Source: DATGQT01 sp033720695 (GTDB lineage: Bacteria; Bacteroidota; Rhodothermia; Rhodothermales; Rubricoccaceae). From it: 28,246 nt of DNA. Each line of letters begins with the position of its first letter. Position 1 is the stretch's first letter. Below the pieces are notes generated by a model, which ran no database searches, had not been told where the DNA came from, and saw nothing but the letters and a program-made list of their open reading frames with translations. The stretch covers positions 1-28,246 of the forward strand of contig JAWWCA010000013.1 in NCBI GenBank assembly GCA_033720695.1. Reading direction: 5' to 3'. Of this stretch, positions 14,221 to 21,305 are shown piece after piece. The translations under genes were made by a program, and so were the position numbers.

Positions 14221-14703
14221 ATGGACCGCCTCTTCCTCTTCTCCCTCCTGGCCCTCGCCCTGGCCGCCTGCCAGACACCGGAGACCGAAACCACCGAACC
14301 GACGGCCACGCCCGTCACGAACGTCTCTGATCCCGCCGCCGACCGCGCGGCTATCGAGGCGATGACGGCCGAGTACACCAGGGCGGTCCAGGCCGCCGAC
14401 GCCGACGCCGTCAGCGCGCTCTACGCCGACGACGCCACGATCCACCCGCCGAACGAGCCCTCCGTCAGTGGGCGCGAAGCGCTCGACGCGTACTTCGCCA
14501 CGATCCACGCCGAGCCCCAAGCCATCACGTTCGTGACCGAGGACGTCGTCGTCTCGGAGTCGGCCGACCTCGCCTACGAGGTCGGTTCGTGGGAGGAGGG
14601 CGGCGCCACGAGCAAGTACCTCACGGTCTACCTCCGCACGCCCGAAGGCTGGCGGATCGTGGCCGACTCGTGGAGCGCCGACGCTCCGACGACGATCAAC
14701 TGA
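14221..14703 (+). CDS. NTF2/DUF4440-like lipoprotein
   Basis: A 160-residue protein beginning MDRLFLFSLLALALAACQT: a lipoprotein signal with lipobox LAAC, then a Thr/Glu-rich tether (TPETETTEPTATPVTN). The globular part is an NTF2/DUF4440-like domain: AIEAMTAEYTRAVQAADADA, VSALYADDATIHPPNEPSVSG, REALDAYFATI and YLTVYLRTPEGWRIVADSW. It should sit on the membrane facing the periplasm. The C-terminal half recalls the NTF2 half of the TPR fusions upstream, suggesting shared ancestry. Confidence 0.84.
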   Translation: MDRLFLFSLLALALAACQTPETETTEPTATPVTNVSDPAADRAAIEAMTAEYTRAVQAADADAVSALYADDATIHPPNEPSVSGREALDAYFATIHAEPQAITFVTEDVVVSESADLAYEVGSWEEGGATSKYLTVYLRTPEGWRIVADSWSADAPTTIN

Positions 14704-14749
14704 TTCGCCGCGTCGGTGCCCACGTCCTCGCAGCGACAATGACCCATCC

Positions 14750-14755
14750 AGGAGG
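14750..14755 (+). promoter_or_regulatory. Strong Shine-Dalgarno site deciding the cupin start
   Basis: AGGAGG ends 7 bases before the ATG at 14763. It rules against the in-frame ATG at 14739. Perfect Shine-Dalgarno sites are rare in this window. Confidence 0.75.
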
Positions 14756-14762
14756 TTATACC

Positions 14763-15215
14763 ATGACCCGCTTTGCCTTGCCCCTCGCCCTCGCCGTGGC
14801 GGCCCTCGCTCTCGTACCCGCCGCCGGTGCGCAGGACGCCCAGCCTCTGCCGTACGGGTCCGGCGACCCGGCCGACTGGCCCCCGGAGCTGGACGCGGTG
14901 ATCGCCGCGCCGGACAACCACACGGTGCTCCTGGAGAACGACCACGTCCGCGTGCTGGAGGTGACGATGGCGCCCCGCGAGCTGGAGAACCTGCACCATC
15001 ACCGCTGGCCCAGTGTGCTCTACGTGATGGAGGCCGGCCACTTCATCGACCGCGACGCGAACGGCGAGGTCATCGTGGACACTCGCGAGATGGAGGGCTT
15101 CCCCCCGCTACCGTTCACGATGTGGAAAGACGCCGAGGCCCCCCACTCGGTCGAGAACCTCAGCGATTCGCCGATCCGGCTGATCCGAGTCGAACTAAAG
15201 CAGGCTGGTCGCTGA
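14763..15215 (+). CDS. Secreted cupin-fold protein
   Basis: A 150-residue protein. A signal peptide (MTRFALPLALAVAALALVPA) is followed by one cupin-like barrel. The segment ENDHVRVLEVTMAPRELENL, then HHHRWPSVLYVMEAGHF, gives a histidine cluster of the first cupin motif; a later His in APHSVENLSDSPIRLIRVEL fits the second motif. Such a set commonly binds a divalent metal. The activity (isomerase, dioxygenase or mere binding) cannot be told. It is one of two genes here with a textbook Shine-Dalgarno site. Confidence 0.75.
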   Translation: MTRFALPLALAVAALALVPAAGAQDAQPLPYGSGDPADWPPELDAVIAAPDNHTVLLENDHVRVLEVTMAPRELENLHHHRWPSVLYVMEAGHFIDRDANGEVIVDTREMEGFPPLPFTMWKDAEAPHSVENLSDSPIRLIRVELKQAGR

Positions 15216-15262
15216 TCAGGCCACGAGAACCGCTGGCTGCACTCAGGCAGCGCATCTCCTTC

Positions 15263-15279
15263 ACCAACCAACCCCAACC
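15263..15279 (+). repeat. CAACCAACCC leader motif, copy 1
   Basis: ACCAACCAACCCCAACC lies 11 bases before the ATG at 15290. Related C/A-rich leaders precede the next three genes (15663-15680, 16226-16243, 16684-16700). Confidence 0.5.
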
Positions 15280-15289
15280 GGGAACTCCC

Positions 15290-15571
15290 ATGGCAACACT
15301 CATCGCGTTTCACGAAGTCGAGGACGGTGACCACTGGGTCCGCGCCTGGCACGGCGGCCCCGGCAGCCGGCAGGAGATGTTCGGCCAGATCGGCGCGACG
15401 GCCCGCATCTTCCGGGACCCCGAACACCCCGACCTGACGGGGCTCATTTTCGAGGTGCCGGACCTGGACCGCTTCCAGGCCTTCATGGCCACCGACGAGG
15501 TCGCGCAGGCCATGAAAGAAGACCGGCTCAAGGTCGAGACCGTGCGGGTGCTGAGCGAGGTCACCCCGTAG
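15290..15571 (+). CDS. Small protein, probable dimeric alpha/beta-barrel fold
   Basis: A 93-residue protein without signal peptide. The start is the first ATG after the CAACCAACCC leader. The alternation of strands and helices (TLIAFHEVEDGDHW, QEMFGQIGATARIFRD, LTGLIFEVPDLDRFQAFMAT, AMKEDRLKVETVRVL) fits a ferredoxin-like dimeric alpha/beta barrel, the fold of ABM monooxygenases and stress-responsive proteins. I recognise the general type, common as hypothetical proteins, but not a function. It sits in the run of single small genes. Confidence 0.68.
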   Translation: MATLIAFHEVEDGDHWVRAWHGGPGSRQEMFGQIGATARIFRDPEHPDLTGLIFEVPDLDRFQAFMATDEVAQAMKEDRLKVETVRVLSEVTP

Positions 15572-15580
15572 CGCCGCGGT

Positions 15581-15612
15581 GCAGGTCGGTAGGTGCACAC
15601 CGCCTGACCTGC
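15581..15612 (+). terminator. Two-part hairpin after the small barrel gene
   Basis: GCAGGTC (15581-15587) pairs with GACCTGC (15606-15612), with an inner GGTG-CA-CACC hairpin between. It starts 10 bases after the stop at 15571. No T-run is present. Confidence 0.4.
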
Positions 15613-15662
15613 GCCTGCCCCACCCTGAAACCCGACGGCGCGCATTCGGCTCGCCGCCATCG

Positions 15663-15680
15663 ATCAACCAACCCAACCAG
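15663..15680 (+). repeat. CAACCAACCC leader motif, copy 2
   Basis: ATCAACCAACCCAACCAG, 11 bases before the ATG at 15691. Same leader motif as at 15263. Confidence 0.5.
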
Positions 15681-15690
15681 ACGTATATCC

Positions 15691-16188
15691 ATGACCGCCA
15701 ATCGAACCACCCCACTTCTCTCCGGCATCCTCGCTTTCCTGATCGTCGGATGGGCCGTGCCTTCCACGGCCCTCGCCCAGTCCCAGACAGAAACCGAGGT
15801 GATGGAGACGATTCACGAGTCGAATGACTACGTCAACGCGAATCTGAGGGACGCCGCCGACTACTCGATGCACGGCGCGCTTGAGTTCTGGTCGAGCGGC
15901 GGGCTGCTGCAAGAGATCCCGCCCGAGGGCCGGCCCGACGTGTACGACGCGATCAACGTCCAGGCCAAGCACATCCGGGTGCTCCCCCTCGTCGAAGGCG
16001 AGGTCGCGGTAGCGCACTACTACCTGGAAGGCTCGCTGGCCCCGAAGGGAGCAGCACCCGTCGGCCACTACCTCGCCCGCGTGACCCAGGTCTTCGTCAA
16101 GGAGGACGGCGCCTGGAAGATCCGGTCCTCGCACTGGTCGCCGATTGCCGGCGGCTCCGGCACCTCGCAGACTACACTGAACGACTGA
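15691..16188 (+). CDS. Secreted NTF2/DUF4440-like protein
   Basis: A 165-residue protein with an N-terminal signal segment (TPLLSGILAFLIVGWAVPST, cleavage near ALAQ). The domain reads VMETIHESNDYVNANLRDAA, ALEFWSSGGLLQEIPPEGRP, VAVAHYYLEGSLAPKG and TQVFVKEDGAWKIRSSHWSP. The last strand is the NTF2/DUF4440 hallmark. The reaction is unknown. A strong terminator follows, so it is likely monocistronic or the end of a transcript. Confidence 0.8.
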   Translation: MTANRTTPLLSGILAFLIVGWAVPSTALAQSQTETEVMETIHESNDYVNANLRDAADYSMHGALEFWSSGGLLQEIPPEGRPDVYDAINVQAKHIRVLPLVEGEVAVAHYYLEGSLAPKGAAPVGHYLARVTQVFVKEDGAWKIRSSHWSPIAGGSGTSQTTLND

Positions 16189-16195
16189 AGCCCTT

Positions 16196-16225
16196 CGGCG
16201 GCGCTCGCGCCGAGCGCCGCCGTTT
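16196..16225 (+). terminator. Strong intrinsic terminator
   Basis: A perfect 12-bp stem (16196-16207 with 16211-16222) with loop CGC is followed by TTT at 16223-16225. It begins 8 bases after the stop at 16188. The T-run is short but the stem is the best in the window. Confidence 0.65.
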
Positions 16226-16243
16226 CCCAACCAGCCCAATCAA
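16226..16243 (+). repeat. CAACCAACCC-like leader motif, copy 3 (degenerate)
   Basis: CCCAACCAGCCCAATCAA, immediately before the Shine-Dalgarno site of the RidA-like gene. It is less regular than the copies at 15263, 15663 and 16684. Confidence 0.4.
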
Positions 16244-16250
16244 AAGGAGG
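16243..16250 (+). promoter_or_regulatory. Strong Shine-Dalgarno site of the RidA-like gene
   Basis: AAAGGAGG ends 6 bases before the ATG at 16257. Together with the site at 14750 it is the only perfect anti-SD match I see ahead of a gene. Confidence 0.75.
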
Positions 16251-16256
16251 ACTCCC

Positions 16257-16652
16257 ATGAGCAGGCCCGACTACTTCCACTTACGGCCGGATGTCGAAAA
16301 GGCATACGGCTACGCCCATGCCGTCCGAGTCGGCAATGACATCAAGGTCTCTGGCGCGGTCAGCATGGACGACGAGGGGAATCCGACCGCGGTCGGGGAC
16401 CTGGAGCAGCAGATGAAGAACGTCTACGCAGACCTCCGCAAGGTCCTGGAGCACTACGGCTGCACGTTCGAGGATGTGATCGTCGAGAACATCTTCACGA
16501 CGGACATGGCGGGATTCCTCGACGTGGCTGCATATCGAGGTACGGTCTACACAGATCAGTTCCCTACCGGTAGCTGGCTCGAGGTGAAGGGGCTCGCCCT
16601 GCCCGAGTTCAGGATCGAGATCGAGCTCGAGGCCCACAGATCCGACTCGTAA
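16257..16652 (+). CDS. RidA/YjgF-family protein lacking the catalytic arginine
   Basis: A 131-residue cytosolic Rid-fold protein: GYAHAVRVGNDIKVSGAVSM, LEQQMKNVYADLRKVLEHYG, DVIVENIFTTDMAGF and PEFRIEIELEAHR are the family landmarks. In RidA the segment before the last strands reads P-A-R-S and its arginine binds the imine carboxylate. Here the aligned segment is FPTGSWLEV, with Gly in the arginine position. Such members are usually not enamine/imine deaminases; they may act as hydrolases or binders. A textbook Shine-Dalgarno site precedes it. A secreted Rid protein that keeps the arginine is encoded at 19317. Confidence 0.85.
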   Translation: MSRPDYFHLRPDVEKAYGYAHAVRVGNDIKVSGAVSMDDEGNPTAVGDLEQQMKNVYADLRKVLEHYGCTFEDVIVENIFTTDMAGFLDVAAYRGTVYTDQFPTGSWLEVKGLALPEFRIEIELEAHRSDS

Positions 16653-16655
16653 TCC

Positions 16656-16677
16656 CGGCGACCCACGCGGGGCGCCG
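16656..16677 (+). terminator. Terminator-like hairpin after the RidA-like gene
   Basis: CGGCG (16656-16660) pairs with CGCCG (16673-16677); CCC pairs with GGG inside, across one A/G mismatch. CCTCTTATC follows. It lies 4 bases after the stop. Confidence 0.4.
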
Positions 16678-16683
16678 CCTCTT

Positions 16684-16700
16684 ATCAACCAACCAACCCC
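16684..16700 (+). repeat. CAACCAACCC leader motif, copy 4
   Basis: ATCAACCAACCAACCCC, 8 bases before the ATG at 16708. Same leader motif as at 15263 and 15663. Confidence 0.5.
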
Positions 16701-16707
16701 CACGCCC

Positions 16708-16968
16708 ATGTACGTCATCGTAGAGCACACCATCACCGACCCCGAAGCCTTCGGCGCTGCCACGGCCTCGGCCGAGATCCCGCCGCATCTCACGCTGCAC
16801 CAGGTGCTCCCCGGCGCCGACGGCTCGCACCAGGTCTGCCTCTGGGAAGGGCCGAGCGAGGACGCCGTTCGCCAGTTCGTCGAGGGCGGCGTCGGGCACG
16901 CCAGCCGCAACGTCTACGTCGCCGTGGACGCCGAGAAGGCGATGGGCCTGCCCGTAGCCGCGTCCTGA
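16708..16968 (+). CDS. Small conserved protein, possible alpha/beta-barrel ligand binder
   Basis: An 86-residue protein without signal peptide. It begins MYVIVEHTITDPEAFGAATA, continues with LTLHQVLPGADGSHQVCLWE and ends in a short helix plus NVYVAVDAEKAMGLP. One beta-alpha-beta-beta unit of this size typically makes a dimeric ferredoxin-like barrel. I recognise it as a type found widely among hypothetical proteins but cannot name a function. The final AMGLP peptide is a distinctive end. It follows the leader motif at 16684 and precedes a hairpin at 16982. Confidence 0.65.
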   Translation: MYVIVEHTITDPEAFGAATASAEIPPHLTLHQVLPGADGSHQVCLWEGPSEDAVRQFVEGGVGHASRNVYVAVDAEKAMGLPVAAS

Positions 16969-16981
16969 TTGGCCGCGCGCC

Positions 16982-17009
16982 CTGGAGGTCGGACGGTCCC
17001 GGCCTCCAG
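16982..17009 (+). terminator. Terminator-like hairpin before the DUF5916 gene
   Basis: CTGGAGG (16982-16988) pairs with CCTCCAG (17003-17009). The stem continues through one T/G wobble and three more pairs to 11 bp with a 6-nt loop. CGCTCCTCTTG follows. It separates the small-protein cluster from the DUF5916 gene. Confidence 0.5.
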
Positions 17010-17037
17010 CGCTCCTCTTGCCTCATCCTCCGTACTC

Positions 17038-19281
17038 ATGGTACGTCTTCTCCTGCTGCTCGTCCTCGCCGTGGCGGCCGCGCCGATAGCGGCCCAGCCG
17101 GCGCCCAGCGACCCGGTGGCGCCGGCCTCCACCGACGACCTGTTCGTCGTGCCCCGCCTCGCCGGGCCCATCACGCTCGACGGGCGCGTGGACGAGGCGG
17201 CGTGGGAGGTCGTCGCGCCGCTCCCGCTCGTGACGCACTGGCCGACGTTCGGCGAGGCGCCCTCGGAGCCGACCGAGATCCGCCTCGCCTACGACGACGC
17301 CTACATCTACCTCTCGTGCCGGTGCTACGCCCCGCCCGAGGCCGTCTTCGCCGCCTCGTTCGAGCGCGACCTCTACACGCTCGGGACCGACTACCTCTCG
17401 ATCGCCCTCGACACCTACAACGACAACCAGACCGGCGTCACGTTTTCGACCTCGCCCACCGGCTCGCGCACCGACGGCACCCTCTCGGGCGACACCGGCG
17501 TCAACGACGCGACCTGGAACACGTTCTGGGACGCCGAGGCGACGGTCACACCCGAGGGGTGGTTCGCCGAGATGCGGATCCCGTTCTCCAGCCTCCGCTT
17601 CCAGCCCGTCGACGGCCGCGTGGTGATGGGGCTCAGCACGTGGCGCTACCTCGGCAAGAAGAACGAGCTCGACGTCTTCCCGGCCATCCCGCCGGAGTGG
17701 GGGTTCTGGAGCATGAACAAGTCGTCGCAGTTCCAGAAGGTCGTGTTCGAGGGCGTCGGGGCGCGGCGGCCCGTCTACGTCACGCCCTACGCCCTCGGCG
17801 GCTTCGGCCAGACGTTCGACCTCGACGACGACGCGGCCGCCTACGTCCGCACCGACGACGCCGTGACCGAGGTCGGCGGCGACCTCAAGATGAGCTTCGG
17901 CGACGACCTCACGCTCGACCTCACGCTCAACACCGACTTCGCCCAGGTCGAGGCCGACAACGCGCAGGTCAACCTCACGCGGTTCTCGCTCTTCTTCCCC
18001 GAGAAGCGGCAGTTCTTCCTCGAGCGCGCGAGCCTGTTCAACTTCGACCTCGGCGGCTCGAACCGCCTCTTCTACAGCCGCCGCATCGGGCTCCAGGACG
18101 GCGAGGCCGTGCGCATCCTCGGCGGTGGCCGCCTCGTCGGCCGCGTCGGCGCGTGGGAGGTCGGGCTGATCGACCTCCAGACGGCGCGGCGGACGACGGG
18201 GCTGGAGCCGGACGACGTGCTGCCCTCCGAGAACCTCGGCGTGCTCCGCCTCCGCCGGCAGGCCTTCAACCCCTACTCGACCGTGGGCGGCCTCGTCACG
18301 AGCCGCATCGGCGACGACGGCACAGCGAACGTCGCCCTCGGCCTCGACGGCGACGTCCGCCTCGCCGACAACGCCTACGCCGAGCTGCGCTGGGCCCAGA
18401 CCTTCGACGACGCCGACAGCACCGCGGGCCTGCTGGACCGGGCGCGCCTGCGCGTCGCCGTCGAGAGCCGCGCCTACACCGGGTTCGGCTACGCCGCCAA
18501 GGTCGAGCGCGCGGGCCGGGACTACCGCCCCGACCTGGGCTTCGAGCAGCGCGACGACTTCACGATTACGGGCGCGAGGCTGTGGCGCGGCTGGGGGGCC
18601 GCCGAAGGCTCGCCGTTCGCCCGCCACCAGGCGCAGGTCGGCGGCGGCCTCTTCTTCCGCAACGAGGACGGCTCGGTCGAGACGGTCGATTCGAGCGTTT
18701 CGTGGGGGGGCGTGTTCACCTCGGGGGCGTCGGTCGACGCCGCCGTGGACGTGACCCACGACGACCTCCGCGACGGCTTCTCCCTGTCGGACGAGGCCGA
18801 GGTGCTGCCCGGCGCGTACACCTTCGCCGCCGCGAGCCTCGGCTACGAGACGCCCGGCGGGCAGCCGCTGCGCACGAACGTGGACGCGGGCGCGGGCACC
18901 TTCTACGACGGCTGGCGCCTCACCGCCCGCGTCGGGCCGACCTGGGCCGTCTCGAAGCACCTCACCCTGGGCGGCTCCTACGAGCTCAACCGGATCGCCT
19001 TCCCCGACCGCGACCAGACGTTCCTGGCGCACGTCGGCCGCCTCCGGGTGCAGGCGGCGCTCGACACGCGGTGGTCGCTCGCGTCCCTCGTCCAGCTCAA
19101 CAGCGCCGCCGACGCGGGCCTCGCGAACCTCCGCCTCCGCTACAACCCGCGCGAGGGCAGCGACCTCTACCTCGTCGTCAATTGGGGGTTCAACACGGAC
19201 GAACTACGGGCCTCGACCGGGCGGCCGTTCACAGACCAGCGCGCCGTCCTCGCCAAGTACACCTACACGTTCGCGTTCTGA
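17038..19281 (+). CDS. DUF5916 outer-membrane protein with CBM9-like N-terminal domain
   Basis: A 747-residue protein. The ATG at 17038 is chosen because a signal peptide (VRLLLLLVLAVAAAPIAAQ) follows directly. Residues about 35-210 are a carbohydrate-binding family 9-like domain (ITLDGRVDEAAWEVVAPLPL, IRLAYDDAYIYLSCRCYAP, GWFAEMRIPFSSLRF). From about 230 to the end is a DUF5916 region of alternating amphipathic strands (FGDDLTLDLTLNTDFAQVEA, FFPEKRQFFLERASLFNFDL), ending KYTYTFAF. A C-terminal phenylalanine is the usual outer-membrane barrel insertion signal. The family is common in Bacteroidota and unassigned; ligand capture or transport at the surface is inferred. A secreted RidA and an amidohydrolase follow closely. 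Confidence 0.88.
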   Translation: MVRLLLLLVLAVAAAPIAAQPAPSDPVAPASTDDLFVVPRLAGPITLDGRVDEAAWEVVAPLPLVTHWPTFGEAPSEPTEIRLAYDDAYIYLSCRCYAPPEAVFAASFERDLYTLGTDYLSIALDTYNDNQTGVTFSTSPTGSRTDGTLSGDTGVNDATWNTFWDAEATVTPEGWFAEMRIPFSSLRFQPVDGRVVMGLSTWRYLGKKNELDVFPAIPPEWGFWSMNKSSQFQKVVFEGVGARRPVYVTPYALGGFGQTFDLDDDAAAYVRTDDAVTEVGGDLKMSFGDDLTLDLTLNTDFAQVEADNAQVNLTRFSLFFPEKRQFFLERASLFNFDLGGSNRLFYSRRIGLQDGEAVRILGGGRLVGRVGAWEVGLIDLQTARRTTGLEPDDVLPSENLGVLRLRRQAFNPYSTVGGLVTSRIGDDGTANVALGLDGDVRLADNAYAELRWAQTFDDADSTAGLLDRARLRVAVESRAYTGFGYAAKVERAGRDYRPDLGFEQRDDFTITGARLWRGWGAAEGSPFARHQAQVGGGLFFRNEDGSVETVDSSVSWGGVFTSGASVDAAVDVTHDDLRDGFSLSDEAEVLPGAYTFAAASLGYETPGGQPLRTNVDAGAGTFYDGWRLTARVGPTWAVSKHLTLGGSYELNRIAFPDRDQTFLAHVGRLRVQAALDTRWSLASLVQLNSAADAGLANLRLRYNPREGSDLYLVVNWGFNTDELRASTGRPFTDQRAVLAKYTYTFAF

Positions 19282-19316
19282 GCCCGCCAATCCGCCTCGC
19301 CAGCCTCTGCATCCCG

Positions 19317-19805
19317 ATGGTCGCCCCTTGCGTTCGCCTCCTCCTGCTCGCCCTCGTCGCCGTGCCCGGCGCGCTCGCCCAGGACGCGGAGCGCTCCCAC
19401 GTCGCGTTCCTCAACGGCGCGGGCATCCTGCCCACGGAGCCCGCGCTGCCGTTCTCCGACGCCGTCCGTGTCGGCGACGTCGTGTTCCTCTCGGGCATCA
19501 CCCCGATCATGCCCGGCACGCTCGAGCTCGTCCCGGGCGGGACGGCCGCCGAGGCCCGGCAGACGCTCGACAACATCGAGACCATGCTCACGGCGCACGG
19601 GCTCGGACGCGGCGACGTCGTCAAGTGCACGGGGATGATGGAGGACATCGCGGAGTGGGGCGCCTTCAACGCCATCTACGCGGAGTTCTTCGAGGCGCCG
19701 TACCCCGCGCGCAGCGCGTTCGGCGCCGACGGGCTGGCGCTCGGCGCGCGCCTGGAGGTGGAGTGCATCGCGGCTGTGCCGGAGCAGATTGACCTCGCCG
19801 AGTGA
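19317..19805 (+). CDS. Secreted RidA-family protein with intact arginine
   Basis: A 162-residue protein that starts with a signal peptide (MVAPCVRLLLLALVAVPGAL, cleavage near ALAQ). The Rid domain follows: FSDAVRVGDVVFLSGITPIM, ARQTLDNIETMLTAHGLGRG, VVKCTGMMEDIAEWGAFNAI and PYPARSAFGADGLALGARLE. The PARS arginine and the VEC segment with its glutamate are retained, so imine/enamine hydrolysis is chemically possible. Known RidA enzymes clear reactive 2-aminoacrylate in the cytosol; export would imply a different substrate. It lies 35 bases after the DUF5916 gene and 63 bases before the amidohydrolase, probably in one transcript. Confidence 0.85.
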   Translation: MVAPCVRLLLLALVAVPGALAQDAERSHVAFLNGAGILPTEPALPFSDAVRVGDVVFLSGITPIMPGTLELVPGGTAAEARQTLDNIETMLTAHGLGRGDVVKCTGMMEDIAEWGAFNAIYAEFFEAPYPARSAFGADGLALGARLEVECIAAVPEQIDLAE

Positions 19806-19868
19806 GCGCGCGACGGCTGTGGGACGGCCTCGGACTCGTACCATCCTCTCCATTCCATCCCCGCCCCC

Positions 19869-21281
19869 ATGCTGCCGTTCGTCCGCAACCTGACCCTGCT
19901 GCTCCTTGCCCTCCCGCCGCTCGCCGCACAACCCCTCGTGCTGACCGGCGCGACGGTGTACGACGGCACGGGGGGCGAGCCGCTGACAGACGCCACCCTC
20001 GTGATCGACGACGGCCGCATCGCCTGCGTCGGGGCGACCTGCCCGACGCCCGAGGGCGCCGAGACGGTGGACCTCGCGGGCCGCTTCGTGACGCCGGGGC
20101 TCGTCGACGCCCACGTCCACTTCGCGCAGACCGGCTGGCTCGACGGCCGCCCGGATGCCGGCATCGGCACGGACCACTACGACTACGACGCCCTCCAGCA
20201 GGCGCTCCAGGCGAACCCCGACCGCTGGCACCGCGCCTACCTCTGCTCGGGCATCACGGCCGTCTACGATGTCGGCGGGTTCCCGTGGTCCGTGGACGTG
20301 CAGACCCACGACGTAGGCGACACCGAGCGTGCCCACGTGCGGGCGTCGGGGCCCCTGGTGACCGCCTTCGAGCCGATCTTCCCGGTCTACGAGGTGGACG
20401 GGGAGAACGCGTTCTATCCGATGACGACGGACGAGGCCGCCGTCGAGAGCGTCCGCCGGATCGCTGCGATGGGCGGGGCAGCCGTGAAGGTGTGGTTCAT
20501 CGACCCCCCGGAGGATCAGCGCGCGGCGCGCGAGGCGCGCCTGCTCCTCGTCGCAGACGAAGCGCGGGCCCATGGGCTTCCGTTGATCGTCCACGCCACC
20601 GAGTTGAGGAATGCGAAGGCGGCCCTCCGCGCGGGGGCGCAGATGCTCGTCCACAGCGTGACGGATGCGCCCGTGGACGCCGAGTTCATCCGCCTCGCCC
20701 GGGAGGCCGGGGCGTTCTATGCGCCCACGCTCACCGTCATCGGCAACTGGCCGAGAGCCCTCGCCAGCGTCGGGCTCGGCGTGGTCGTGCCCCTCGACGA
20801 CCCGAACGGCTGCGTCGACGCCGAGACGCGCCGCGTGATCGCGGAGGCGCCCGACCTCACCGAGAGCGCCCCGGCCACGGTCCAAGACCCTGCCTGGGTG
20901 TTCGCTCAGTTGGAAGACGGTGGGCGCACGCTGGAACGCATGAGTGCCAACCTCGCCCGCGTCCACGAGGCGGGCATCCCGGTCGTCACGGCCACCGACG
21001 CGGGGAACCCGCTCACCGTCCACGGCCCGTCGATCTACGCCGAGATGGAGGCGATGGAGGCCGCTGGGATTCGGCCCGCCGACGTGCTCGTGATGTCCAC
21101 GCGCAACGGGGCCGCTGGGATGGGCCGGGACGACCTCGGGACCCTGGCGCCCGGCCAGGTGGCTGACCTCACCGTGCTGACGGAGGACCCCGGCGCCTCG
21201 ACACGCGCCTTCCGCAGCATCACGCACGTCATGCGCGGCGGCGTGCTCCGCGAGGTCGGCCACTTTGACGCTCATGACTGA
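19869..21281 (+). CDS. Secreted metal-dependent amidohydrolase (imidazolonepropionase-like)
   Basis: A 470-residue protein with a signal peptide (MLPFVRNLTLLLLALPPLAA). It has the amidohydrolase order: an N-terminal beta sandwich (LVLTGATVYDGTGGEPLTDA), FVTPGLVDAHVHF with metal-binding His82 and His84, Lys207 in AAVKVWFI as the likely carbamylated ligand, His242 in LIVHATE, His262 in MLVHSVTD and Asp377 in VTATDAGNP. All binuclear-centre residues are therefore present. The C-terminal GTLAPGQVADLTVLTEDP closes the sandwich. Exported relatives include Xaa-Pro-type dipeptidases and lactonases; the substrate here is not predictable. It lies 24 bases before the FIST gene. Confidence 0.9.
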   Translation: MLPFVRNLTLLLLALPPLAAQPLVLTGATVYDGTGGEPLTDATLVIDDGRIACVGATCPTPEGAETVDLAGRFVTPGLVDAHVHFAQTGWLDGRPDAGIGTDHYDYDALQQALQANPDRWHRAYLCSGITAVYDVGGFPWSVDVQTHDVGDTERAHVRASGPLVTAFEPIFPVYEVDGENAFYPMTTDEAAVESVRRIAAMGGAAVKVWFIDPPEDQRAAREARLLLVADEARAHGLPLIVHATELRNAKAALRAGAQMLVHSVTDAPVDAEFIRLAREAGAFYAPTLTVIGNWPRALASVGLGVVVPLDDPNGCVDAETRRVIAEAPDLTESAPATVQDPAWVFAQLEDGGRTLERMSANLARVHEAGIPVVTATDAGNPLTVHGPSIYAEMEAMEAAGIRPADVLVMSTRNGAAGMGRDDLGTLAPGQVADLTVLTEDPGASTRAFRSITHVMRGGVLREVGHFDAHD

Positions 21282-21305
21282 TCTTGCCTCCAGCCCTCCA
21301 AACCC

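Noticed and set aside
12781..14739. A 652-codon minus-strand open frame
   Set aside because: It crosses several + strand genes with signal peptides and NTF2 domains; no recognisable domain of its own.
15263..16700. CAACCAACCC leaders as attachment or integron-type recombination sites
   Set aside because: They lack inverted-repeat symmetry and no recombinase is near. A leader role fits the fixed distance to start codons better.
17023..19032. A 669-codon minus-strand open frame
   Set aside because: Opposite the DUF5916 gene; composition is that of an antisense shadow.
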